Shown here: positions 18,602 to 27,870 of the stretch, in pieces | Layout of the letters: each line of letters opens with the position of its first letter | Position numbering within the stretch: position 1 is the stretch's first letter | From: Alphaproteobacteria bacterium | Lineage (GTDB): Bacteria; Pseudomonadota; Alphaproteobacteria; Rhizobiales; Beijerinckiaceae | Direction: 5' to 3' | Assembly (NCBI GenBank): GCA_016869595.1 | Contig: VGDT01000001.1 | Span: forward strand, 248,001-312,000 | DNA: 64,000 nucleotides | Program-made: the position numbers and the translations under genes | Notes under the pieces: model-generated | What the model saw: only the letters and a program-made list of their open reading frames with translations | What the model was told of the DNA's origin: nothing | Databases searched by the model: none

Positions 18602-19927
18602 GTGACCACATTCTCCGATCTCGGCTTGAACGAGATCCTGCTACGCGCGCTTTCGCGCGAAAACTACCACACGCCTACGCCCGTTCAGGCGCAGGCCATT
18701 CCCGCTCTCCTGCAGGGGCGCGACCTTCTCGGCGTCGCCCAGACGGGCACCGGCAAGACGGCGGCTTTTGCTCTGCCGATCCTGCACCGGCTTCTCGCCG
18801 ATCGGCGCCGCGCTGCGCCCAATACGACGCGCGCGCTCATTCTCGCGCCGACGCGTGAACTTGCGACTCAGATCGCCGACAGTTTCCGCGCCTATGGACA
18901 ATTCTTTCGTCCAAGCGTCGGCGTCATCGTCGGCGGCGTGTCGCATCGTCCGCAGATCGACATGCTGGCGCGCGGCCTCGACGTGCTCGTCGCGACGCCC
19001 GGCCGGCTTCTCGACCATATCGGCAGCGGCAGGCTGAAACTTGCGGCGACCGAGGCGCTCGTGCTCGACGAAGCCGATCATATGCTTGATCTCGGATTCA
19101 TCGTTCCGATCCGCCAGATCGTCGCGAAACTGCCGAAGCGCCGCCAGACTCTGCTCTTTTCGGCGACCATGCCTCGGGAAATCGCTGCGCTCGCCGACGA
19201 TATGCTGCATGACCCAGTGAAAGTGTCGGTGACGCCGGCGGCGACCACCGCCGAGCGCGTCGCGCAGCATGTTTATCTCGTCGCAAGCGGCGCCAAGCGG
19301 GACTTGCTGTTGGAATTGCTGGGCGACCGCGAAATCTCGCGCGCGATCGTGTTTACGCGCACCAAGCGCGGCGCCGATCGCGTCGCGCAGCACTTGGAGA
19401 GCGCCGGCGTCGGCGCCGACGCCATTCACGGCAACAAGAGCCAGAGTCAGCGTCTGCGCGCGTTAGACGCCTTCCGCAAGGGCCGCACGCGCGTGCTTGT
19501 CGCAACCGACATCGCCGCGCGCGGCATCGACGTTGACGGCGTTAGCCATGTCGTCAATTACGAATTGCCGGAAGTCGCCGAAGCCTATGTGCATCGCATT
19601 GGCCGCACCGCGCGCGCCGGCGCGGCCGGCAAGGCGATTTCGCTCTGCGACAATGGCGAGCGCCCGCTGCTGCGCGCGATCGAAAAGCTGACGCGCCAGA
19701 CGCTTGACTGCACCGACCGGCGCGGCGCCGAGGCGCGGGAGGATGACGGCGCGCCGATACGCCAGGCGCCACAGAGGCCGAAGCCGCCGACGCCGCATCG
19801 CAATGGCGCGCAGCATGCGCGGCGCGATGGACAGCGTCCCGCGGCCAAGCGCTCTGGCGCGCCAAACGGCCAGAAACGCGCAAACGGCGGCGCGCGTCAT
19901 AAGCAGGCGGGCCGTCCGCAGGCATAG
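18602..19927 (+). CDS. DEAD-box ATP-dependent RNA helicase (RhlE type)
   Basis: 441 residues from a GTG at 18602, placed where homology begins (TTFSDLGLNEILLRAL, the F/Q region). Motifs follow in order: Q motif (TPTPVQAQAIP), Walker A (AQTGTGKTAAF), PTRELA, ATPGRLLD, DEAD within VLDEADH, SATMP, FTRTKRGAD, ATDIAARGIDV and HRIGRTARAG. A basic, Arg/Gln-rich tail of about 80 residues ends the protein, as in RhlE-type cold-shock/RNA-remodelling helicases. No clear ribosome site precedes the GTG, so the exact start is uncertain. Confidence 0.9.
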   Translation: MTTFSDLGLNEILLRALSRENYHTPTPVQAQAIPALLQGRDLLGVAQTGTGKTAAFALPILHRLLADRRRAAPNTTRALILAPTRELATQIADSFRAYGQFFRPSVGVIVGGVSHRPQIDMLARGLDVLVATPGRLLDHIGSGRLKLAATEALVLDEADHMLDLGFIVPIRQIVAKLPKRRQTLLFSATMPREIAALADDMLHDPVKVSVTPAATTAERVAQHVYLVASGAKRDLLLELLGDREISRAIVFTRTKRGADRVAQHLESAGVGADAIHGNKSQSQRLRALDAFRKGRTRVLVATDIAARGIDVDGVSHVVNYELPEVAEAYVHRIGRTARAGAAGKAISLCDNGERPLLRAIEKLTRQTLDCTDRRGAEAREDDGAPIRQAPQRPKPPTPHRNGAQHARRDGQRPAAKRSGAPNGQKRANGGARHKQAGRPQA

Positions 19928-19962
19928 AGCTATAGTCATGGCGTTTCGAATCGAGTGACGCC

Positions 19963-21429
19963 ATGATCTACGATCTTCTCATCGTCGGCGGCGGGATCAA
20001 CGGCTGCGCCATCGTCCGCGACGCCGCGGGCCGTGGTCTTTCCGTCAGGCTCGTGGAGCAGGGCGATCTCGCGCAAGGCACGTCCTCCGCCTCGACGAAG
20101 CTCATCCACGGCGGTTTGCGTTATCTGGAGCTCTATGAATTTCGGCTCGTGCATGAAGCGCTCGCCGAGCGCGAACTGCTGCTCGCCGCCGCGCCGCACA
20201 TCATCTGGCCGTTAAAATTCGTTCTGCCTTATGAGAAGGGGCTGCGGCCGGTTTGGCTGCTGCGGCTCGGGCTCTTTCTTTACGACCACCTTGCACGGCG
20301 CAAGCGTCTCGAAGGCTCGCATATGGCGCCGCTCGCGGGCCATCCGCTTGGCGTGCCGCTGCGCGACATTTATCACGTCGGCTTCACTTACGCCGATTGC
20401 TGGGTGGACGATTCACGCCTCGTCGTCTTGAACGCGCGCGATGCGGCGGAGCGCGGCGCGACGATTAGCGTTGGCGCAAAGCTCATTCACGCCGAGCGGC
20501 AGGGTGACCGTTGGCGCGCGACGCTCGTGGACGGAGAGACGATCGAGTCGCGCGTTCTCGTCAACGCCGCCGGCCCATGGGTCTCGCAGGTGCTCGAAGA
20601 CGCGCTACACATCCATTCGCGTAAACATGTGCGACTGGTGAAGGGCTCGCATCTCGTTCTGCGAAAACTATTCGAAGGTCCGCAGGCCTATATTCTGCAA
20701 AATCCGGACGGCCGCATCGTTTTCGCGATCCCCTATGAGCGTGATTTCACGCTCGTGGGCACGACCGACGTTTCTTATGACGGTCCGCCCGGCGCCGTCG
20801 TGATCAGCGATGCCGAGACTGAGTATCTTCTCAATTCGCTCAATCACTTCTTGCGCGAACCCGCGACAGGCGACGACATCGTATCGAGTTTCGCGGGGCT
20901 TCGGCCGCTCTATGACGATGGCTCGCTCGAAGCGTCGGTGGTAACGCGCGACTACGCTTTCGATCTCGACGCGCCTCAAGATGAAGCGCCGTCGCTGTCG
21001 ATCTTCGGCGGCAAGATCACGACGGCGCGCCGGCTCGCTGAACATGCGCTCGACGAACTCGCCGCCTTTCTTCCCGCGCGGGGAGAAGCCTGGACGGCTG
21101 GCGCCGTTTTTCCTGGCGGCGACATGCCGCAGGGGTTTGATCGCTTTCTCGACGATCTCAAGCGCGACAAGCCGTTTCTCGGCGATGAGCTGGCGCTGCG
21201 CCTTGCGCGCGCCTATGGAACGCGGGTGTTCGAGATACTGAAGGCTGCGCGAGCGTTCAGCGATCTCGGCCGCGACTTCGGTTGCGGTTTGACGGAAGCG
21301 GAGATCGCTTATCTACGCGAAAAAGAATGGGCGCGCACGGCGGACGACATTCTCTGGCGCCGGTCAAAACTCGGACTGCATATGAGCGCGCTGCAGCAGC
21401 AGGCGCTACGGGAATACATGGGCGCCTGA
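19963..21429 (+). CDS. glpD: Aerobic glycerol-3-phosphate dehydrogenase
   Basis: 488 residues. The N-terminal FAD motif LLIVGGGINGCAIVRDAAGRG, the STKLIHGGLRYLE segment and the NAAGPWV motif are typical of GlpD. The C-terminal domain carries the IFGGKITTARRLAEHALDEL segment. The enzyme oxidises sn-glycerol-3-phosphate to dihydroxyacetone phosphate at the inner membrane and reduces quinone. No glpF, glpK or glpR lies next to it. It follows the helicase by 35 bases, probably with its own translation signals. Confidence 0.93.
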   Translation: MIYDLLIVGGGINGCAIVRDAAGRGLSVRLVEQGDLAQGTSSASTKLIHGGLRYLELYEFRLVHEALAERELLLAAAPHIIWPLKFVLPYEKGLRPVWLLRLGLFLYDHLARRKRLEGSHMAPLAGHPLGVPLRDIYHVGFTYADCWVDDSRLVVLNARDAAERGATISVGAKLIHAERQGDRWRATLVDGETIESRVLVNAAGPWVSQVLEDALHIHSRKHVRLVKGSHLVLRKLFEGPQAYILQNPDGRIVFAIPYERDFTLVGTTDVSYDGPPGAVVISDAETEYLLNSLNHFLREPATGDDIVSSFAGLRPLYDDGSLEASVVTRDYAFDLDAPQDEAPSLSIFGGKITTARRLAEHALDELAAFLPARGEAWTAGAVFPGGDMPQGFDRFLDDLKRDKPFLGDELALRLARAYGTRVFEILKAARAFSDLGRDFGCGLTEAEIAYLREKEWARTADDILWRRSKLGLHMSALQQQALREYMGA

Positions 21430-21580
21430 CCCCCTCCCTGTCCCTCCCCCGCTTCGCGGGAGAGGGGACGCAAATGATCAGCTTTTCGCGAATTGGAGTC
21501 GAGTGGCCTTTCGCGAAATGACGATGAGGGGGCGCGGCCTGCTCCCTCTCCCGCGAAGCGGGGGAGGGTTGGGGTGGGGG
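21430..21580. repeat. Paired G/C-rich inverted repeats (possible terminators)
   Basis: Arm 1 (21430-21471) and arm 2 (21541-21580) are near reverse complements, sharing CCTCCCCCGCTTCGCGGG and its complement. Each arm also folds on itself (CCCGC-TTC-GCGGG). Such paired blocks around about 60 bases of sequence are a dispersed intergenic repeat in this bacterial group. Here they separate convergent glpD and the acyl-CoA dehydrogenase and could end both transcripts. Confidence 0.6.
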
Positions 21581-21618
21581 CGCTGCTTCCCGCTGTCACG
21601 GTTTCCCGTTGTAATGCG

Positions 21619-23358
21619 TCACTCGTAAAGCGCTGCACGCGAATCATTCACCGAAGCGCCGCCTTCGATCACGGTCTTCGCCAAACCCGGCGCGGCAACG
21701 GCGATATTCTCCGCAAAGAAGCGTGTGAGCGTAGCACAGCGATCTGCGTTTGGATTATTCTCTCGCGCTGCTAACTTCGCGCCTTTCACGAGCAACGTCG
21801 CGCCGCGCGCAAGCGCGAAGAGCCGCAAATAGGGCGTTGCGCCAGCAAGCGCGCCCGCGAGTTCCGCTTTCGTCAGAAAGTCGCTCGCCTGCGCCAATGC
21901 TTCGACAGACTCACACAAGGCGTCGCGCGAAAAGTCTGCTTCTCGCGCAATGGTGCGCATGTCGTCGATCTCGCGCGCGAGCGCCGCGCCGTCGCCGCCG
22001 CGAAGCTTGCGCGTGACGAGATCGATCGACTGGATGCCGTTCGTTCCTTCGTAGATCGCGCAGATGCGGGCGTCGCGCATCAGCTGCGCGACGCCGGTCT
22101 CCTCGATATAGCCCATGCCGCCGAAGACTTGGATCGCGAGCGAGGTCGTCTCATTGGCGATATCGGTCGAAAACGCTTTGGCGACGGGCGTCAGCAGACT
22201 GGCGCGTTCAAGCGCCGCCGCGGCGCGCGCGGGATCGCGTTCGCGGCGCGCACAATCGATGGCCGCGGCCGTCTCGTAGCAGATCGCCCGCGCCGCCGCA
22301 GTCGAACTCGCCATGGTCAGCAGCATGCGCGCGACATCCGGATGCTCGATGATCGCGCTCGGCTCCTTGGCGCCCGGCGCGCGCCCTTGTTTGCGCTCAC
22401 GCGCGTAATTAAGCGCCATTTGCGTCGCGCGCTCGGCGAGGGCGACGCCTTGCAGACCCACCGACAGACGGGCGTTGTTCATCATCGTGAACATGCAGGC
22501 GAGGCCCTTGTTCTCCTCGCCGATGAGAAAAGCGACGGCGCCGTCCTCGTCGCCATAGATCATGGTGCAGGTCGGCGAGCCATGAATTCCGAGCTTGTGC
22601 TCGATGCCGGCGCAGCGCACATCGTTACGCCGCGTGAAGGCGCTGGTTTCGTCGGACAGGAATTTGGGCGCCAGAAAAAGCGAAATGCCGCGCGTGCCCT
22701 TCGGCGCATCGGGAAGACGCGCGAGCACGAGATGCACGATATTCGGCGCAAGGTCATGCTCGCCGTAGGTGATGAAGATCTTCTGGCCGAAAAGGCGGTA
22801 GGAGCCGTCGGGCGCGCGTTCGGCGCGCGTGCGCATCAGCCCGAGATCCGATCCGGCTCCGGGCTCCGTCAGATTCATCGTCGCGGTCCATTCACCGCTG
22901 ACGATCTTGCGCAGATAGGTCTCTTTCAGCGCGTCGCTCGCATGCTGCTCCATCGCTTCGATCGCGCCATGGCCGAGCAACGGGCAGACGGCGAACGCCA
23001 TGTTGGCGGCGTTCCAAATCTCGGTGCAGCCGGCGTTGAGCAGCGCGGGGAGGTCCAGACCGCCATATTCCTGTGCGGCGGCAATGGCGTTCCAGCCGCC
23101 TTCCTTCCATTGAGCGTAAGCGTCGCGCCAACCGGGAGCCGTCGTGACCGCGCCATTCGCATATGCGGCGCCCACGCGATCGCCGATCTTGTCGAGAGGC
23201 AGGAGAACTTCTTCGGCGAATTTGCCCGCTTCGGTCAGCGTCTGTTCGGCGACGCCGTCGGCGAGGTCGCCATAGATGCCGCCAGGCTTGATCGCGCCTT
23301 CGCCGGCCGCGAGGCGGATGGCGAAGAGAATGTCGTCGAGCGGCGCGCGGTAGGTCAT
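21619..23358 (-). CDS. Acyl-CoA dehydrogenase (large, DmdC-like)
   Basis: 579 residues from the ATG at 23358, preceded by AGGGAAA; longer upstream frames add unrelated residues. The acyl-CoA dehydrogenase signature MNLTEPGAGSDLG and the late QVFGGMGYIEETG and RDARICAIYEGTNGIQ segments are present. A C-terminal extension of about 130 residues and the start MTYRAPLDDILFAI match the long family related to 3-methylmercaptopropionyl-CoA dehydrogenase (DmdC). The true substrate is unknown. It oxidises acyl-CoA thioesters with FAD and passes electrons to ETF. Confidence 0.88.
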   Translation of the reverse strand: MTYRAPLDDILFAIRLAAGEGAIKPGGIYGDLADGVAEQTLTEAGKFAEEVLLPLDKIGDRVGAAYANGAVTTAPGWRDAYAQWKEGGWNAIAAAQEYGGLDLPALLNAGCTEIWNAANMAFAVCPLLGHGAIEAMEQHASDALKETYLRKIVSGEWTATMNLTEPGAGSDLGLMRTRAERAPDGSYRLFGQKIFITYGEHDLAPNIVHLVLARLPDAPKGTRGISLFLAPKFLSDETSAFTRRNDVRCAGIEHKLGIHGSPTCTMIYGDEDGAVAFLIGEENKGLACMFTMMNNARLSVGLQGVALAERATQMALNYARERKQGRAPGAKEPSAIIEHPDVARMLLTMASSTAAARAICYETAAAIDCARRERDPARAAAALERASLLTPVAKAFSTDIANETTSLAIQVFGGMGYIEETGVAQLMRDARICAIYEGTNGIQSIDLVTRKLRGGDGAALAREIDDMRTIAREADFSRDALCESVEALAQASDFLTKAELAGALAGATPYLRLFALARGATLLVKGAKLAARENNPNADRCATLTRFFAENIAVAAPGLAKTVIEGGASVNDSRAALYE

Positions 23359-23512
23359 CCGAATTTCCCTGATACGATTCGTCACATGGAATCTAGCGTG
23401 CCCGGAGCGCCGCGCGGCCATCTACCGCGTATGCGTCACAACGCTATGGCTTGTCGCGAAGCGAGCGGGCCGGTAAATTGCAGGACGTCCATTCGGCAAA
23501 TCTGAGGGGCTA

Positions 23513-23737
23513 ATGCCGCTTTTCGCCTATCGCTGCAATGATTGCGCGCATGAGTTCGAAACTCTGTCGCGTTTTGATGAAACGCCCGCATGCCCGTCTT
23601 GCGGCGGCGCCCATGTCGAGCGCCAGCTGTCGCTCATCGCCCGACCCGCCGCAGGCGGAGAGTCTGGTGAGACCTGCGCCGCCATGGCGGGCGGCGCGCC
23701 CTGTCCGAGTTGCCCGGCATTAGCGGGTCAAATGTGA
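23513..23737 (+). CDS. FmdB-family zinc-ribbon protein
   Basis: 74 residues. MPLFAYRCNDCAHEFE and CPSCG give the two C-x-x-C knuckles of the FmdB zinc ribbon, named from a regulator of formamide/amide metabolism in a methylotroph. A second Cys-rich tail (CAAMAGGAPCPSCPAL) follows, also usual. It is translationally coupled to the following hydrolase (GTGA overlap). Confidence 0.85.
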   Translation: MPLFAYRCNDCAHEFETLSRFDETPACPSCGGAHVERQLSLIARPAAGGESGETCAAMAGGAPCPSCPALAGQM

Positions 23738-24618
23738 CGTCGGCGGCGACGCTTTTGGGAGCGCGCCGCATCGTCGTTCTAGCCAACGGAATCGAATTCG
23801 AGGTTTTCGAAGCGGGCGCGGGCGATCGGCTCGCGCTCCTTCTGCATGGCTTTCCTGAGCACGCCGTCATGTGGCGTCATCTTGTCGGCCCGCTCACGGC
23901 CGCGGGACATCGTGTCTGGGCAGTCAATCAGCGGGGCTATGGCGCGACGACGCGCCCGTTAGAAAAAGACGCCTATTCGCTGGAGGCGCTGACGGCGGAT
24001 GTTGCTGGACTGATCGATGCGGCGAATCCCACCTCGGTCTCGCTCATCGGCCATGACTGGGGCGGTTTCATCGCCTGGGTCGTCGCCATTCGCAAATTGC
24101 ACCGCATCGACGCTCTCGTTGCTCTCAATATTCCGCACCCTCTGTGCTTCCGGCGCGCGCTCGAAGAACAATGGCGACAGAAGTTCAAGTCCGCCTATGC
24201 GGCCTTCTTTCAGCTGCCTTGGCTCCCTGATCGGCTGTTGTCGGCGCGCCGCGGCGCGCTTGCTGAGCGGCTGATGCAATTTGCCGCAGACCGGGAAGGC
24301 GTCTTCTCGAAAGAAGAGATGGAGATCTATCGCGCCAATGTGTCGGCGCCTGGCGCGGCGACGGCGATGCTCAATTGGTATCGCGCCGCGGGCAGCGACA
24401 TTCTCGAGGCGGAAGACCTCGACTCGTCAGTAGACGCGCCCACGCTTGTCGTTTGGGGGCTGAATGATGTGGCGCTCGGCGAATCCTGTCTCGATGGCAC
24501 AGATCGCTACGTTCGCAATCTTCGAATCGAAAAACTGCCGGGCGTGTCGCATTGGACGCCGGAGGACGCGCCCGAAAGGGTTAACGCGCTGATTTTGGGT
24601 TTCTTGCAAAATATTTGA
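23734..24618 (+). CDS. Alpha/beta hydrolase, epoxide-hydrolase-like
   Basis: 294 residues from the GTG at 23734, which overlaps the upstream stop in GTGA; an in-frame TTG at 23710 is an alternative. HGFPEHAVMW is the oxyanion-hole HG-x-P motif. GHDWGG carries Asp as nucleophile, the mark of epoxide hydrolases and haloalkane dehalogenases rather than Ser esterases. A late SHWTPEDAPERVN supplies the catalytic His. Cap-domain residues lie between. The substrate is unknown; epoxides would be relevant to a monooxygenase-bearing host, but that is inference. Confidence 0.82.
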   Translation: MTSAATLLGARRIVVLANGIEFEVFEAGAGDRLALLLHGFPEHAVMWRHLVGPLTAAGHRVWAVNQRGYGATTRPLEKDAYSLEALTADVAGLIDAANPTSVSLIGHDWGGFIAWVVAIRKLHRIDALVALNIPHPLCFRRALEEQWRQKFKSAYAAFFQLPWLPDRLLSARRGALAERLMQFAADREGVFSKEEMEIYRANVSAPGAATAMLNWYRAAGSDILEAEDLDSSVDAPTLVVWGLNDVALGESCLDGTDRYVRNLRIEKLPGVSHWTPEDAPERVNALILGFLQNI

Positions 24619-24777
24619 CGTTCGTTGCGAAAAAGGGACGCCCGAGCGCCCCGAAAGGTTGACTTGGCGCGCCGTCGTGGGAATCTCTTCCATGGTCCCG
24701 GACCTACAGGTCCGGCGGTCGCTGGTTTGCGCCTATGGCTCAGCGGCCGGCTTTTGGCCAAGAGAAGGAGATGATCC

Positions 24778-25317
24778 ATTCGTCGTCCAATGAAGAGCGT
24801 CGCAGCCCCTCAAAAGGAAGGGCCGCGCATCAATCGGGAAATTCGCGCGCGAGAAGTGCAGCTAATCGATTCCGAGGGGAAAAATCACGGCGTCGTCCAA
24901 TTGCCGGACGCGCTGGGCATGGCAGAGACGGCGGGACTCGACCTCGTCGAAATCGCGCCCAATTCCACTCCCCCCGTCTGCAAAATTCTTGACTACGGAC
25001 GTTTTCGCTTCGCCGAGCAGAAGAAAGCCGCCGAGGCGCGCAAGAAGCAAAAGGTTGTCGAAGTTAAGGAAATAAAGCTTCGTCCGGGCATCGACGACCA
25101 TGACTACGACGTGAAAATGAAGGCAGTGCGCCGCTTCTTCGAAGAAGGCGATAAGGTCAAGGTCACCCTTCGCTTTCGCGGCCGCGAAATCGCGCATCAG
25201 GACATCGGCTATCGTCTTCTGTCGCGCGTGAAGGCGGAGACCGCTACGCTGGCCAAGGTCGAACTCGAACCGTCCATGGAAGGGCGACAAATGGTGATGG
25301 TGCTCGCGCCTCGATAG
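24778..25317 (+). CDS. infC: Translation initiation factor IF-3, AUU start
   Basis: 179 residues if read from ATT at 24778. AAGGAG (24765-24770) lies 7 bases before this ATT, the ideal distance, but 19 bases before the first in-frame ATG (24790). The ATT start adds (M)RRPM, matching the usual RRP start of IF-3 in this class. IF-3 N-domain ([20 protein letters not shown]) and C-domain ([35 protein letters not shown]) are intact. AUU starts of infC allow the factor to repress its own synthesis, as known in E. coli. It acts on the 30S subunit in start-codon selection. Confidence 0.92.
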   Translation: MRRPMKSVAAPQKEGPRINREIRAREVQLIDSEGKNHGVVQLPDALGMAETAGLDLVEIAPNSTPPVCKILDYGRFRFAEQKKAAEARKKQKVVEVKEIKLRPGIDDHDYDVKMKAVRRFFEEGDKVKVTLRFRGREIAHQDIGYRLLSRVKAETATLAKVELEPSMEGRQMVMVLAPR

Positions 25318-25374
25318 CGCGCGCCTCGCCGCAAGGGCAGGGGCCGGGCTGCGGCCGGGGGGATTGCGATCGCC

Positions 25375-26286
25375 ATGTTTGGATCTGGGTTTCGCACTCT
25401 GTCTGCGTCTGCGCGCCGCGCCCCCGTTTTCGGAGCGGCGGCGCTGATCGTTACCGGCGTCGTGTCCGCCAAAGCTCAGCTTGTGCTTCCCGGAGCCGTC
25501 GCGCCTACCCCCGAGGGGACGGTCGCCAGCCCCACAAAGAAAAGAGGCGTCGGCAGTGAGATGGGCGCGGCCGCAGGGCCCGCCATCATGCCCAAGGCTC
25601 CGACGGAAGACGCGATCGTCGCGAAGATTCTCAAACAGGATGGCCAGGGAAGCGCCATAGAATTCTCTCGCGCAGGCGCCGACCTGCAGGTCGCGAAACT
25701 CGCGCTCGTTGGCGATGATTTACGACGCTCCGGAGAGTCCTGCCGAGTCGAAGTCGCCGGGATGCCATTGAAGCTCACGGCGCGCGAGAGCGATACGGGA
25801 CTGCGCCGCTATCAGGTCGCGTTTCCCGCCTGTCCTTTCACGTTCAGCGTGCTTGACGGCGCGATCCTCGTCACCAATGAGGGGAAGGCCTGTGAACTGA
25901 AGGAAGCGGGCTGCCGCGCCGATCCCGAAGGGCTTTGGGGGATGGGCGCTGACGAAATCGATCCCAAGAAGGGCGAAGAGATGCTGGGCGCCCGCGCGCG
26001 CGTCGAAACGACCGTCCGCAATAATTTTCGCGCGCTCTACGATCGCAACAAGAAGGAAAAGGCGATACGAAACTTCCTCGTCAAGGAGCAGGCGGGATTC
26101 TCCTCTTGGCGCGAGGAAGTGTGCCGCTCCTATGCACGCGAGCCGGATTTCGGCTATTGCGCCTTGCGATTGACGGAAGCGCGCGCCATCGCGCTCGGCG
26201 CGCAGCTCGCCTCGGGCGTCAAGCTGCCGCAGGCTGTCGTCGAGGAAGTCGCTGCTGAGAACGCCAAGAAGGACGAGAAGAAGTAG
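25375..26286 (+). CDS. Periplasmic protein with C-terminal LprI-like segment, function unknown
   Basis: 303 residues. A signal-like N-terminus (AALIVTGVVSAKAQ) is followed by a Pro/Gly-rich linker, a beta-rich middle (about 85-190) with two Cys pairs (CRVEVAG, FPACPF, CELKEAGC), and a C-terminal helical region with SSWREEVCRSYAREPDFGYC...LTEARAIAL, which resembles the Cys-bearing LprI/DUF1311 motif. I do not recognise the middle domain. It starts 57 bases after infC and ends 10 bases before the convergent permease gene. Confidence 0.55.
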   Translation: MFGSGFRTLSASARRAPVFGAAALIVTGVVSAKAQLVLPGAVAPTPEGTVASPTKKRGVGSEMGAAAGPAIMPKAPTEDAIVAKILKQDGQGSAIEFSRAGADLQVAKLALVGDDLRRSGESCRVEVAGMPLKLTARESDTGLRRYQVAFPACPFTFSVLDGAILVTNEGKACELKEAGCRADPEGLWGMGADEIDPKKGEEMLGARARVETTVRNNFRALYDRNKKEKAIRNFLVKEQAGFSSWREEVCRSYAREPDFGYCALRLTEARAIALGAQLASGVKLPQAVVEEVAAENAKKDEKK

Positions 26287-26296
26287 CTAAAGCGGC

Positions 26297-27127
26297 CTAG
26301 CCGCCCCTGCGCATCAGCATGCCGCGCGCGGGATCATAGGCGAGGATCGCGGCGACAAGGAACGCGCTCGTATAGGCGAAGACAATCGCGAGCGACGTCC
26401 ACGCGACTTTCTCATAAAAGGCGAAGCGGATCAGCTCCACGGCGTGGGTGAACGGATTGACTTCGCAAACGTAATAAAGCCAAGGGCTCGACTCCTTCAC
26501 GCGCCACAGCGGATAGAGCGCGGAAGAGGCGAAGAACATCGGAAAGATCACGAAGTTCATTACGCCCGCGAAATTTTCGAGCTGTTTGATCAGCGACGAT
26601 AGCAGCATGCCGAGAGCGCCGAGCATCAGGCCGCTGAGCGCGAGCGCCGGCAGCACCGTCAGATAGCCCCATTTCGTCGGTGGCTCGATCTCCCAGAAAT
26701 AGGCGATGAGTAGGAAGGCGTAGACTTGCAGAATCGAGACGGCGACGCCGGCCAGAAGTTTGGAGCCGAGCAGAAACCAGCGCGGAAAGGGCGAAACGAG
26801 CAGCATGCGCATATTGCCCATTTCACGATCGTAGACCATCGAAAGCGACGACTGCATGCCGTTGAAGAGCTGGATCATCGCCATCAGCCCCGGCGCGATA
26901 TAGACCTCATAGAGCACGTAAGTCTCGTAAGGTGGGATGATCGAAACGCCGAGCACCTGCCGAAAGCCCGCCGCGAAGATGAAGAGCCAAACGAGCGGAC
27001 GCACCAGCGCCGAGATGAAGCGTTCGCGTTGATGCAGAAAGCGCAGGCCCTCGCGCCAGACCACGCCTGAAAGGCAAATGAGATATTGGCGAAAGGTGAA
27101 GCCCGCGGGCGCAGCGATCTCGCTCAT
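26297..27127 (-). CDS. lutF: ABC-2 type permease of a PQQ/lanthanide-associated transporter (LutF/PedC-like)
   Basis: 276 residues with six predicted membrane helices. YDREMGNMRMLLVSPFPRWFLLGSKLLAG is the ABC-2 coupling region, and LYPLWRVKESSPWLYYVCEVNPFTHAVELIR is the family-specific end. This permease type is found with PQQ-dependent alcohol dehydrogenase systems (PedC of Pseudomonas) and in the lanthanide utilisation cluster of Methylobacterium (LutF). The start overlaps the ATPase stop by 4 bases (ATGA). The identification rests on the family plus the neighbouring lanM and binding protein. Confidence 0.8.
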   Translation of the reverse strand: MSEIAAPAGFTFRQYLICLSGVVWREGLRFLHQRERFISALVRPLVWLFIFAAGFRQVLGVSIIPPYETYVLYEVYIAPGLMAMIQLFNGMQSSLSMVYDREMGNMRMLLVSPFPRWFLLGSKLLAGVAVSILQVYAFLLIAYFWEIEPPTKWGYLTVLPALALSGLMLGALGMLLSSLIKQLENFAGVMNFVIFPMFFASSALYPLWRVKESSPWLYYVCEVNPFTHAVELIRFAFYEKVAWTSLAIVFAYTSAFLVAAILAYDPARGMLMRRGG

Positions 27128-27870
27128 GCCGAAAGTTTCTCCTGAGCGACGCCGGTGACGCGCGTGAAGGCCTCGCCAATGTTCGCGGCCCCTTGCGCGA
27201 CGACGATCGCTTGCGCGCGGTCCGTCGCGAGCACTCTGCCCTGATGCAGAATGACCACCTGATCGTCGTCGGCGATCTCATCGATGAGATGCGTCGCCCA
27301 CAAAACGCCGAGCCTCTTTTCCTGCACCAGTTCGCGAACAAGCGCGAGAAGATCGGCGCGCGCCTTGATGTCGAGTCCGACCGTCGGCTCGTCGAGAAGC
27401 AGCAGCCGTGGTTCGTGTAGAAGCGCGCGGGCGATTTCGACACGGCGCATCTGTCCCCCAGACAGGGCGCGCGCCTTATCCTTCGCGCGCTCCGCGAGTC
27501 CGGCGCGCGCCAGCGCCGCCTGACCGAGGCGGCGCGCCTCGATCGGTCCGACGCCATGCAGAGCGGCGTGGTAGAGAAGATTCTGCATGACGCTCAATTC
27601 GAGATCGAGCGTGCGCGCCTGAAAGACGACGCCAAGCCGGCGCAGCGCCGCCCCAGGCTCGCGCATGATGTTATGACCGAAGATCTCGATCTCGCCGTGG
27701 CGCGCAGCGTAGAGCCGCGTGACGAGCGAAAACAGCGTGCTCTTGCCGGCGCCGTTGAGACCGAGAAGCATGGTGAAACTGCCGGGCGGAACGGAAAAGC
27801 TGACGTCGTCGAGCGCCTTGCGCGCGCCGTACGAGTGGCTGACGTTTCTGATCGCGAGCGCAGGGGTCAT
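27124..27870 (-). CDS. lutE: ABC transporter ATP-binding protein (LutE/PedB-like)
   Basis: 248 residues. Walker A (GLNGAGKST), Q-loop (VFQARTLDLELSVMQNL), signature LSGGQMRRVEIARALLHEP, Walker B (LLLLDEPTVGLD) and H-loop (WATHLIDE) are all present. Both ends overlap neighbours by 4 bases, so binding-protein partners, ATPase and permease form one transcription unit. In Methylobacterium the corresponding LutE ATPase is needed for lanthanide uptake into the cytoplasm; the transport role here is inferred from that. Confidence 0.82.
   Translation of the reverse strand: MTPALAIRNVSHSYGARKALDDVSFSVPPGSFTMLLGLNGAGKSTLFSLVTRLYAARHGEIEIFGHNIMREPGAALRRLGVVFQARTLDLELSVMQNLLYHAALHGVGPIEARRLGQAALARAGLAERAKDKARALSGGQMRRVEIARALLHEPRLLLLDEPTVGLDIKARADLLALVRELVQEKRLGVLWATHLIDEIADDDQVVILHQGRVLATDRAQAIVVAQGAANIGEAFTRVTGVAQEKLSA

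Noticed and set aside
22129-23505. A 458-codon plus-strand open frame over the acyl-CoA dehydrogenase
   Set aside because: Shadow of a well-conserved gene with Arg-rich composition and no motifs.
24771-24992. ATG at 24771 directly after AAGGAG as a separate small gene
   Set aside because: Spacing from the ribosome site is zero and the frame overlaps infC; the ATT at 24778 fits better.
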